In this document: in pieces, positions 55,564 through 64,000 of the stretch
How the letters are laid out: each line of letters starts with the position of its first letter
How positions within the stretch are numbered: the first letter of the stretch is position 1
NCBI GenBank assembly: GCA_947685225.1
Contig: CANTUV010000053.1
Location: forward strand, 10,959,501-11,023,500
DNA length: 64,000 nt
From: Garcia nutans
Taxonomy: Eukaryota; Streptophyta; Magnoliopsida; Malpighiales; Euphorbiaceae
Direction: 5' to 3'
Made by a program: the position numbers and the translations under genes
The notes under the pieces: model-generated
Databases searched by the model: none
What the model saw: only the letters and a program-made list of their open reading frames with translations
What the model was told of the DNA's origin: nothing

Positions 55564-55683
55564 GGGTGCGATCATACCAGCACTAACGCACCAGATCCCA
55601 TCAGAACTCCGAAATTAAACGTGCTTGGGCGAGAGTAGTACTGAGATGGGTGACCTCTTGGGAAGTCCTCGTGTTGCACCCCT
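55564..55683 (+). rRNA. 5S rRNA: 5S rRNA gene, copy 131
   Basis: 120 nt; G30A, G51A; T at -1. The unit matches 25305, including the rare ACCATGATCC in the spacer. Confidence 0.96.
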
Positions 55684-55990
55684 ATCATTTTTCTTTTTTC
55701 GAAAATATTTTTTTTATCAACCATGATCCTTCGCATTTTGGGGCCGGCGGACTAATAAATCATCTGTTGGCCTTTTAGAGCAACGCGAGTAATATCGCCG
55801 ATATGGCATCGCTTGGCTCGTTTGCCCGAATCAGTCTCTCTCTGCAGCAGATTTGAGAGCGTTGGTGCGTGGACGAGCTTAGGATGGCATCGTAGGAAGA
55901 GGGACGAATGAGAAAGAGAATAGGCAAGGGCCATTCTCAGCGTAGCAGTGAGAGGGAGAGAATAAATTAAATTTTCTGGCAGCGCATTAC

Positions 55991-56110
55991 GGGTGCGATC
56001 ATACCAGCACTAACGCACCGGATCCCATCAGAACTCCGAAGTCAAACGTGCTTAGGCGAGAGTAGTACTGAGATGGGTGACCTTTTGGGAAGTCCTCGTG
56101 TTGCACCCTT
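55991..56110 (+). rRNA. 5S rRNA: 5S rRNA gene, copy 132 (hybrid at duplication edge)
   Basis: 120 nt; T53C, G64A, C94T, C119T. The first part (T53C, G64A, A81 kept) is of the 25732 type; the last part (C94T, C119T) and the following spacer are of the 5695 type. The switch lies between gene positions 82 and 93 (56072-56083), inside box C. This marks the left edge of the right-hand duplicated block. The product would still be full length. Confidence 0.94.
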
Positions 56111-56417
56111 ATCATTTTTCTTTTTTCGAAAATATTTTTTTTATCAACAAAGATCCTTCGCAGTTTGGGGCCGGCGGACTAATAAACCATTTGTTGGCTT
56201 TTTAGAGCAACGCGAGTAATATCGCCGATATAGCGTCGCTTGGCTCGTTTGCCCAAATCAGTCTCTCTCTGCAGCATATTTGAGAGCGTTGTTGTGTGGG
56301 CGAGCTTTGGATGGCATCGTAGGAAGAGGGACGAATGAGAAAAAGAATAGGCAAGGGCCATTCTCAGCGAAGCAGTTAGAGGGAGAGAATAAATTAAATT
56401 TTCTGGCAGAGCATGAC

Positions 56418-56537
56418 AGGTGCGATCATACCAGCACTAACGCACCGGAGACCATCAGAACTCCGAAGTTAAACGTGCTTGGGCGAGAGTAGTGCTGAGA
56501 TGGGTGACCTCTTGGGAAGTCCTCGTGTTGCACCCCT
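56418..56537 (+). rRNA. 5S rRNA: 5S rRNA gene, copy 133
   Basis: 120 nt; G1A, T33G, C34A, A77G, identical to copy 1 at offset 56270. Confidence 0.96.
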
Positions 56538-56843
56538 ATCATTTTTCTTTTTTCGAAAATATTTTTTTTATCAACCGCGATCCTTTGCAGTTTGGGGCCG
56601 GCGGACTAATAAATCATTTGTTGGCCTTTTAGAGCAACGCGAGTAATATCGCCGATATGGCGTCGCTTGGCTCGTTTGCCCGAATCAGTCTCTCTCTGCA
56701 GGATATTTTATAGCGTTGTTGTGTGTGCGAGCTTAGGATTGCATCGTAGGAAGAGGGACGAATGAGAAAAAGAATAGGCAAGGGCCATTCTCAGCGAACC
56801 AGTGAGAGGGAGAGAATAAATTAAATTTCATGCAGCGCATTAC

Positions 56844-56963
56844 TGGTGCGATCATACCAGCACTAACGCACCGGATCACATCAGAACTCTGAAGTTAAAC
56901 GTGCTTGGGCGAGAGTAGTACTGAGATGGGTGACCTCTTGGGAAGTCCTTGTGTTGCACCCCT
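56844..56963 (+). rRNA. 5S rRNA: 5S rRNA gene, copy 134
   Basis: 120 nt; G1T, C35A, C47T, C107T, identical to copy 2. Confidence 0.96.
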
Positions 56964-57270
56964 ATCATTTTTCTTTTTTCGAAAATATTTTTTTTATCAA
57001 CCACGATTATTTGCAGTGTGGGGCCGGCGGACTAATAAATCATTTGTTGGCCTTTTAGAGCAACGCGAGTAATATCGCCGATATGGCGTCGCTTAGCTCG
57101 TTTGCCCGAATCAGTATCTTTCTGCAGCAGATTTGAGAGCGGTGGTGCTTGGGCGAGCTTAGGATGGCATCGTAGGAAGAGGGACGAATGAGAAAGAGAA
57201 TAGGCAAGGGCCATTCTCAGCGAAGCAGTGAGAGGGAGAGAATAAATTAAATTTTCTGGTAGCGCATTAC

Positions 57271-57390
57271 GGGTGCGATCATACCAGCACTATCGCACCG
57301 GATCCCATCAGAACTCCGAAGTCAAACGTGCTTGGGCGAGAGTAGTACTGAGATGGGTGACCTCTTGGGAAGTCCTTGTGTTGCACACCT
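57271..57390 (+). rRNA. 5S rRNA: 5S rRNA gene, copy 135
   Basis: 120 nt; A23T, T53C, C107T, C117A, identical to copy 3. Confidence 0.96.
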
Positions 57391-57697
57391 ATCATTTTTC
57401 TTTTTTCGAAAATATTTTTTTTTTCAACCACGATCCTTCGCAGTTTGGGGCCGGCGGACTAATAAATCATTTGTTGGCCTTTTAGAGCAACGCGAGTAAT
57501 ATCGCCGATATGGCGTCGCTTGGCTCGTTTGCCCGAATCAGTCTCTCTCTGCAGGATATTTTATAGCATTGTTGTGTGTGCGAGCTTAGGATTGCATCGT
57601 AGGAAGAGGGACGAATGAGAAAAAAAATAGGCAAGGGCCATTCTCAGCGAAGCAGTGAGAGGGAGAGAATAAATTAAATTTTCTGGCAGCGCATTAC

Positions 57698-57817
57698 GGG
57701 TGCGATCATACCAGCACTAACGCACCGGATCCCATCAGAACTCCGAAGTCAAACGTGCTTGGGCGAGAGTAGTACTGAGATGGGTGACCTCTTGGGAAGT
57801 CCCGGTGTGTCACACCT
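57698..57817 (+). rRNA. 5S rRNA: 5S rRNA gene, copy 136
   Basis: 120 nt; T53C, T106C, C107G, T112G, G113T, C117A. Differs from copy 4 by keeping G80. Confidence 0.93.
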
Positions 57818-58124
57818 ATCATTTTTCTTTTTTCAAAAATATTTTTTTTATCAACCACGATCATTTGCAATTTTGGGCCTGCGGAATAATAAATCATTTG
57901 TTGGCCTTTTAGAGCAACGCGAGTAAAATCGCCGATATGGCGTCGCTTAGCTCGTTTGCCCGAATCAGTATCTTTCTGCAGCAGATTTGAGAGCGGTGGT
58001 GCTTCGGCGAGCTTAGGATGGCATCGTAGGAAGATGGACGAATGAGAAAGAGAATAGGAAAGCGCCATTCTCAGCGAAGCAGTGAGAGGGAGAGAATAAA
58101 TTAAATTTTCTGGCAGCGCATGAC

Positions 58125-58244
58125 GGGTGCGATCATACCAGCACTAACGCACCGGATCCCATCAGAACTCCGAAGTTTATCGTGCTTGGGCGGGAGTAGT
58201 ACTGAGATGGGTGACCTCTTGGGAAGTCCTTGTGTTGCACCCCT
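58125..58244 (+). rRNA. 5S rRNA: 5S rRNA gene, copy 137
   Basis: 120 nt; A54T, A56T, A69G, C107T, identical to copy 5. Confidence 0.95.
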
Positions 58245-58551
58245 ATCATTTTTCTTTTTTCGAAAATATTTTTTTTATCAACCACGATCATTTGCAGTGT
58301 GGGGCCGGCGGACTAATAAATCATTTGTTGGCCTTTTAGAGCAACGCGAGTAATATCGCCGATATGGCGTCGCTTGGCTCGTTTGCCCGAATCAGTATCT
58401 TTCTGCAGCAGATTTGAGAGCGGTGGTGCTTGGGCGAGCTTTGGATGGCATCGTAGGAAGAGGGACGAATGAGAAAGAGAATAGGCAAGCGCCATTCTCA
58501 GCGAAGCAGTGAGAGGGAGAGAATAAATTAAATTTTCTGGCAGCGGATGAC

Positions 58552-58671
58552 GGTTGCGATCATACCAGCACTAACGCACCGGATCCCATCAGAACTCCGA
58601 AGATAAACATGCTTGGGCGAGAGTAGTACTGAGATGGGTGACCTCTTGGGAAGTCCTCGTGTTGCACCCCT
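58552..58671 (+). rRNA. 5S rRNA: 5S rRNA gene, copy 138
   Basis: 120 nt; G3T, T52A, G58A, identical to copy 6. Confidence 0.96.
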
Positions 58672-58977
58672 ATCATTTTTCTTTTTTCGAAAATATTTTT
58701 TTTTTCAACCACGATCCTTCGCAGTTTGGGGCCGGCGGACTAATAAATCATTTGTTGGCCTTTTAGAGCAACGCGAGTAATATCGCCGATATGGCGTCGC
58801 TTGGCTCGTTTGCCCAAATCAGTCTCTCTCTGCAGGATATTTTATAGCGTTGTTGTGTGTGCGAGCTTAGGATTGCATCGTAGGAAGAGGGACGAATGAG
58901 AAAAAAAATAGGCAAGGGCCATTCTCAGCGAAGCAGTGAGAGGGAGAGAATAAATTAAATTTCATGCAGCGCATTAC

Positions 58978-59097
58978 TGGTGCGATCATACCAGCACTAA
59001 CGCACCGGATCCCATCAGAACTCCGAAGTTAAACGTGCTTGGGCGAGAGTATTACTGAGATGGGTGACCTCTTGGGAAGTCCTTGTGTTGCACCCCT
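58978..59097 (+). rRNA. 5S rRNA: 5S rRNA gene, copy 139
   Basis: 120 nt; G1T, G75T, C107T, identical to copy 7. Confidence 0.96.
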
Positions 59098-59404
59098 ATC
59101 ATTTTTCTTTTTTCGAAAATATTTTTTTTATCAACCACGATCATTTGCAGTGTGGGGCCGGCGGACTAATAAATCATTTGTTGGCCTTTTAGAGCAACGA
59201 GAGTAATATCGCCGATATGGCGTCGCTTGGCTCGTTTGCCCGAATCAGTATCTTTCTGCAGCAGATTTGAGAGCGGTGGTGCTTGGGCGAGCTTTGGATG
59301 GCATCGTAGGAAGAGGGACGAATGAGAAAGAGAATAGGCAAGCGCCATTCTCAGCGAAGCAGTGAGAGGGAGAGAATAAATTAAATTTTCTGGCAGCGCA
59401 TGAC

Positions 59405-59524
59405 GGGTGCGATCATACCAGCACTAACGCACCGTATCCCATCAGAACTCCGAAGATAAACATGCTTGGGCGAGAGTAGTACTGAGATGGGTGACCTCTT
59501 GGGAAGTCCTCGTGTTGCACCCCT
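59405..59524 (+). rRNA. 5S rRNA: 5S rRNA gene, copy 140
   Basis: 120 nt; G31T, T52A, G58A, identical to copy 8. Confidence 0.96.
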
Positions 59525-59830
59525 ATCATTTTTCTTTTTTCGAAAATATTTTTTTTTTCAACCACGATCCTTCGCAGTTTGGGGCCGGCGGACTAATAAA
59601 TCATTTGTTGGCCTTTTAGAGCAACGCGAGTAATATCGCCGATATGGCGTCGCTTGGCTCGTTTGCCCAAATCAGTCTCTCTCTGCAGGATATTTTATAG
59701 CGTTGTTGTGTGTGCGAGCTTAGGATTGCATCGTAGGAAGAGGGACGAATGAGAAAAAAAATAGGCAAGGGCCATTCTCAGCGAAGCAGTGAGAGGGAGA
59801 GAATAAATTAAATTTCATGCACCGCATTAC

Positions 59831-59950
59831 TGGTGCGATCATACCAGCACTAACGCACCGGATCCCATCAGAACTCCGAAGTTAAACGTGCTTGGGCGAG
59901 AGTATTACTGAGATGGGTGACCTCTTGGGAAGTCCTTGTGTTGCACCCCT
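59831..59950 (+). rRNA. 5S rRNA: 5S rRNA gene, copy 141
   Basis: 120 nt; G1T, G75T, C107T, identical to copy 9. The second T-run after it is interrupted (CTTCTTTCG). Confidence 0.96.
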
Positions 59951-60257
59951 ATCATTTTTCTTCTTTCGAAAATATTTTTTTTATCAACCACGATCATTTG
60001 CAGTGTGGGGCCGGCAGACTAATAAATAATTTGTTGGCCTTTTAGAGCAACGCGAGTAATATCGCCGATATGGCGTCGCTTGGCTCGTTTGCCCGAATCA
60101 GTATCTTTCTGCAGCAGATTTGAGAGCGGTGGTGCTTGGGCGAGCTTTGGATGGCATCGTAGGAAGAGGGACGAATGAGAAAGAGAATAGGCAAGCGCCA
60201 TTCTCAGTGAAGCAATGAGAGGGAGAGAATAAATTAAATTTTCTGGCAGCGCATGAC

Positions 60258-60377
60258 GGGAGCGATCATACCAGCACTAACGCACCGGATTCCATCAGAA
60301 CTCCGAAGTTAAACGTGCTTGGGCGAGAGTATTACTGAGATGGGTGACCTCTTGGGAAGTCCTTGTGTTGCACCCCT
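60258..60377 (+). rRNA. 5S rRNA: 5S rRNA gene, copy 142
   Basis: 120 nt; T4A, C34T, G75T, C107T. Differs from copy 10 by C34T and by keeping C47. Confidence 0.95.
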
Positions 60378-60684
60378 ATCATTTTTCTTTTTTCGAAAAT
60401 ATTTTTTTTATCAACCACGATCATTTGCAGTGTGGGGCCGGCGGACTAATAAATCATTTGTTGGCCTTTTAGAGCAACGCGAGTAATATCCCCGATATGG
60501 CGTCGCTTAGCTCGTTTGCCCGAATCAGTATCTTTCTGCAGCAGATTTGAGAGCGGTGGTGCTTGGGCGAGCTTAGGATGGCATCGTAGGAAGAGGGACG
60601 AATGAGAAAGAGAATAGGCAAGGGCCATTCTCAGCGAAGCAGTGAGAGGCAGAGAATAAATTAAATTTTCTGGTAGCGCATTAC

Positions 60685-60804
60685 GGGTGCGATCATACCA
60701 GCACTATCGCACCGGATCCCATCAGAACTCCGAAGTCAAACGTGCCTGGGCGAGAGTAGTACTGAGATGGGTGACCTCTTGGGAAGTCCTTGTGTTGCAC
60801 ACCT
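60685..60804 (+). rRNA. 5S rRNA: 5S rRNA gene, copy 143
   Basis: 120 nt; A23T, T53C, T62C, C107T, C117A. Copy 11 plus T62C. Confidence 0.95.
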
Positions 60805-61111
60805 ATCATTTTTCTTTTTTCGAAAATATTTTTTTTATCAACCACGATCATTTGTAGTTTTGGGCCTGCGGAATAAAAAATCATTTGTTGGCCTTTTAGA
60901 GCAACGCGAGTGATATCGCCGATATGTCGTCGCTTAGCTTGTTTGCCCGAATCAGTATCTTTCTGCAGCAGATTTGAGAGCGGTGGTGCTTGGGCGAGCC
61001 TAGGATGGCATCGTAGGAAAACGGACGAATGAGAAAGAGAATAGGCAAGCGCCATTCTCAGTGAAGCAGTGAGAGGGAGAGAATAAATTAAATTTTCTAG
61101 CAGCGCATGAC

Positions 61112-61231
61112 GGGTGCGATCATACCAGCACTAACGCACCGGATCCCATCAGAACTCCGAAGTCAAACGTTCTTGGGCGAGAGTAGTACTGACATGGGTG
61201 ACCTCTTGGGAAGTCCTCGTGTTGCTCCCCT
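61112..61231 (+). rRNA. 5S rRNA: 5S rRNA gene, copy 144
   Basis: 120 nt; T53C, G60T, G82C, A115T, identical to copy 12. Confidence 0.95.
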
Positions 61232-61538
61232 ATCATTTTTCTTTTTTCAAAAATATTTTTTTTATCAACCACGATCCTTCGCAGTTTGGGGCCGGCGGAC
61301 TAATAAATCATTTGTTGGCCTTTTAGAGCAACGCGAGTAAAATCGCCGATATGGCGTCGCTTGGCTCGTTTGCCCGAATCAGTATCTTTCTGCAGCAGAT
61401 TTGAGAGCGGTGGTGCTTGGGCGAGCCTAGGATGGCATCGTAGGAAAACGGACGAATGAGAAAGAGAATAGGCAAGCGCCATTCTCAGTGAAGCAGTGAG
61501 AGGGAGAGAATAAATTAAATTTTCTGGCAGCGCATGAC

Positions 61539-61658
61539 GGGAGCGATCATACCAGCACTAACGCACCGGATCCCATCAGAACTCCGAAGTTAAACGTGCT
61601 TGGGCGAGAGTAGTACTGAGATGGGTGACCTCTTGGGAAGTCCTCGTGTTGCACACCT
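61539..61658 (+). rRNA. 5S rRNA: 5S rRNA gene, copy 145 (extra unit in right block)
   Basis: 120 nt; T4A, C117A. It has no counterpart in the left block. Its following spacer matches that after 7829, which suggests the left block lost this unit. Confidence 0.95.
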
Positions 61659-61963
61659 ATCATTTTTTTTTTCAAAAATATTTTTTTTATCAACCGTGAT
61701 GTTTCGCAGTTTGGGGCCGGCGGACTAATAAATCATTTGTTGGCCTTTTAGAGCAACGCGAGTAATATCGCCGATATGGCGTCGCTTGGCTCGTTTGCCC
61801 GAATCAGTCTCTCTCTGCAGCATATTTGAGAGCGTTGTTGTGTGGGCGAGCTTTGGATGGCATCGTAGGAAGAGGGACGAATGAGAAAGAGAATAGGCAA
61901 GGGCCATTCTCAGCGAAGCAGTGAGAGGGAGAGAATAAATTAAATTTTCTGGCAGTGCATGAC

Positions 61964-62083
61964 GGGTGCGATCATACCAGCACTAACGCACCGGATCCCA
62001 TCAGAACTCCGAAGTTAAACATGCTTGGGCGAGAGTAGTACTGAGAAGGGTGACCTCTTGGGAAGTCCTCGTGTTGCACCCCT
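61964..62083 (+). rRNA. 5S rRNA: 5S rRNA gene, copy 146
   Basis: 120 nt; G58A, T84A, identical to copy 13 at offset 56695. Confidence 0.96.
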
Positions 62084-62390
62084 ATCATTTTTCTTTTTTC
62101 GAAAATATTTTTTTTTTCAACAACGATCCTTCGCAGTATGGGGCCGGCGGACTAATAAATCATTTGTTGGCCTTTTAGAGCAACGCGAGTAATATCGCCG
62201 ATATGGCGTCGCTTGGCTCGTTTGGCCAAATCAGTCTCTCTCTGCAGCATATTTGAGAGCGTTGTTGTGTGGGCGAGCTTAGGATGGCATCATAGGAAGA
62301 GGGATGAATGAGAAAGAGAATAGGCAAGGGCCACTCTCAGCGAAGCAGTGAGCGGGAGAGAATAAATTAAATTTTCTGGCAGCACATGAC

Positions 62391-62510
62391 GGTTACGATC
62401 ATACCAGCACTAACGCACCGGATCCCATCAGAACTCCGAAGTTAAACGGGGTTGGGCGAGAGTAGTACTGTGATGGGTGACCTTTTGGGAAGTCCTCGTG
62501 TTGCACCCTT
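62391..62510 (+). rRNA. 5S rRNA: 5S rRNA gene, copy 147
   Basis: 120 nt; G3T, G5A, T59G, C61G, A81T, C94T, C119T. Copy 14 without G58A. Confidence 0.91.
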
Positions 62511-62817
62511 ATCATTTTTCTTTTTTCGAAAATATTTTTTTTATCAACAAAGATCCTTCGCAGTTTGGGGCCGGCGGACTAATAAACCATTTGTTGGCTT
62601 TTTAGAGCAACGCGAGTAATATCGCCGATATAGCGTCGCTTGGCTCGTTTGCCCAAATCAGTCTCTCTCTGCAGCATATTTGAGAGCGTTGTTGTGTGGG
62701 CGAGCTTTGGATGGCATCGTAGGAAGAGGGACGAATGAGAAAAAGAATAGGCAAGGGCCATTCTCAGCGAAGCAGTTAGAGGGAGAGAATAAATTAAATT
62801 TTCTGGCAGAGCATGAC

Positions 62818-62937
62818 AGGTGCGATCATACCAGCACTAACGCACTGGAAACCATCAGAACTCCGAAGTTAAACGTGCTTGGGCGAGTGTAGTACTGAGA
62901 TGGGTGACCTCTTGGGAAGTCCTCGTGTTGCACCCCT
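62818..62937 (+). rRNA. 5S rRNA: 5S rRNA gene, copy 148
   Basis: 120 nt; G1A, C29T, T33A, C34A, A71T. Copy 15 plus A71T in the intermediate element. Confidence 0.95.
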
Positions 62938-63243
62938 ATCATTTTTCTTTTTTCGAAAATATTTTTTTTATCAACCGCGATCCTTTGCAGTTTGGGGCCG
63001 GCGGACTAATAAATCATTTGTTGGCCTTTTAGAGCAACGCGAGTAATATCGCCGATATGGCGTCGCTTGGCTCGTTTGCCCGAATCAGTCTCTCTCTGCA
63101 GGATATTTTATAGCGTTGTTGTGTGTGCGAGCTTAGGATTGCATCGTAGGAAGAGGGACGAATGAGAAAAAGAATAGGCAAGGGCCATTCTCAGCGAACC
63201 AGTGAGAGGGAGAGAATAAATTAAATTTCATGCAGCGCATTAC

Positions 63244-63363
63244 TGGTGCGATCATACCAGCACTAACGCACCGGATCACATCAGAACTCTGAAGTTAAAC
63301 GTGCTTGGGCGAGAGTAGTACTGAGATGGGTGACCTCTTGGGAAGTCCTTGTGTTGCACCCCT
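63244..63363 (+). rRNA. 5S rRNA: 5S rRNA gene, copy 149
   Basis: 120 nt; G1T, C35A, C47T, C107T, identical to copy 16. Confidence 0.96.
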
Positions 63364-63670
63364 ATCATTTTTCTTTTTTCGAAAATATTTTTTTTATCAA
63401 CCACGATTATTTGCAGTGTGGGGCCGGCGGACTAATAAATCATTTGTTGGCCTTTTAGAGCAACGCGAGTAATATCGCCGATATGGCGTCGCTTAGCTCG
63501 TTTGCCCGAATCAGTATCTTTCTGCAGCAGATTTGAGAGCGGTGGTGCTTGGGCGAGCTTAGGATGGCATCGTAGGAAGAGGGACGAATGAGAAAGAGAA
63601 TAGGCAAGGGCCATTCTCAGCGAAGCAGTGAGAGGGAGAGAATAAATTAAATTTTCTAGTAGCGCATTAC

Positions 63671-63790
63671 GGGTGCGATCATACCAGCACTATCGCACCG
63701 GATCCCATCAGAACTCCGAAGTCAAACGTGCTTGGGCGAGAGTAGTACTGAGATGGGTGACCTCTTGGGAGGTCCTTGTGTTGCACACCT
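63671..63790 (+). rRNA. 5S rRNA: 5S rRNA gene, copy 150
   Basis: 120 nt; A23T, T53C, A101G, C107T, C117A, identical to copy 17. Last gene in the window. Confidence 0.96.
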
Positions 63791-64000
63791 ATCATTTTTC
63801 TTTTTTCGATAATATTTTTTTTATCAACCACGATCATTTGTAGTTTTGGGCCTGCGGAATAAAAAATCATTTGTTAGCCTTTTAGAGCAACGCGAGTGAT
63901 ATCGCCGATATGTCGTCGCTTAGCTCGTTTGCCCGAATCAGTATCTTTCTGCAGCAGATTTGAGAGCGGTGGTGCTTGGGCGAGCTTAGGATGGCATCAT
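63791..64000 (+). repeat. Partial 5S spacer at right edge
   Basis: The left part of a spacer with T-runs, the CCTGCGGAATAA version of the GC block and the GCAGATTTGAGAGCGGTGG variable block. It matches 7095-7304 and is cut by the window end. Confidence 0.95.

Larger units (their letters stand above)
1..64000 (+). repeat. Tandem 5S rDNA array, about 150 units of about 427 bp
   Basis: The window consists only of a repeated unit: a 5S rRNA gene of about 120 nt plus a spacer of about 307 nt, always in the same orientation. Start-to-start distances are 422-429 nt, with one 408-nt exception after the copy at 37249. Both window edges cut spacers, so the array continues on both sides. Spacers carry, in order, two or three T-runs, a GGGGCCGGCGG block, a moderately conserved middle, a variable block of about 35 nt after CTGCAG in four main versions, a purine-rich GAGAGGGAGAGA stretch and the AT-rich upstream promoter. 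No spacer holds an additional gene or insertion that I can see. Plant 5S arrays of this kind are transcribed by RNA polymerase III in the nucleus and supply the 5S RNA of the large ribosomal subunit. Confidence 0.98.
56073..64000 (+). repeat. Right copy of a large segmental duplication
   Basis: Nearly identical to 1-7304, with one additional unit (about 61380-61808). Its left edge falls inside the 5S gene at 55991-56110, between gene positions 82 and 93. It reaches the window end and may continue. Confidence 0.88.

Noticed and set aside
1..64000. CRISPR-like regular repeat-spacer pattern
   Set aside because: The 120-nt repeat is a recognisable 5S rRNA gene and the 307-nt spacers are homologous to each other, unlike CRISPR spacers.
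56073..64000. Right block as a pure assembly artefact
   Set aside because: It has its own single-base differences (for example at 57777, 60291 and 60745), one extra unit and a distinct left junction, which argues for a real duplication, although only long reads can settle it.

Overview
The whole 64-kb window is one uninterrupted head-to-tail array of nuclear 5S ribosomal RNA genes from a flowering plant, most likely a eudicot. I count 150 gene copies, all on the + strand, from 148 to 63790. Each copy is about 120 nt and is followed by a spacer of about 307 nt. Start-to-start spacing is 422-429 nt everywhere except one 408-nt unit, whose gene has lost 16 nt. The plant assignment rests on the gene sequence (a GGGTGCGATC-type start, a GCACCCCT-type end and a plant-style internal promoter) and on the upstream signals: an AT-rich TATA-like box near -28, GC at -12 and C at -1. 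T-runs suited to RNA polymerase III termination follow each gene. I cannot name the species. I see no protein-coding gene, tRNA, transposon or other insertion. The open frames of 60-129 codons are by-products of the repeated unit.

Layout. 1-7.3 kb and 56.07-64.0 kb are nearly identical blocks, about 56.27 kb apart; the right-hand block holds one extra unit. The left edge of the right-hand block falls inside a 5S gene (55991-56110), which is a hybrid of two gene types. Between the blocks the array is a mosaic of smaller higher-order repeats: 3 units (11.7-14.2 kb), 5 units (four marked copies spaced 2135 nt, 22.3-28.8 kb), 4 units (27.4-31 kb and 53.0-55.5 kb), 10 and 11 units (38.5-48.2 kb) and 2 units (51.7-53.0 kb). 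There are also dispersed related pairs, for example 9.7-10.4 with 16.9-17.6 kb and 20.2-20.8 with 49.6-50.2 kb.

The genes vary unusually for a family thought to evolve in concert. By my reading only copy 60 (25305-25424) equals the reference I used to number variants. Many copies carry changes in the internal promoter, in the terminal stem or at the start nucleotide, and one has lost the intermediate element. Four positions (56, 80, 81, 95) differ from the common angiosperm 5S sequence as I remember it in essentially every copy. Either this lineage has a divergent 5S RNA or this array is a minor, weakly constrained locus. Numbering such as T53C means reference base, gene position, observed base.
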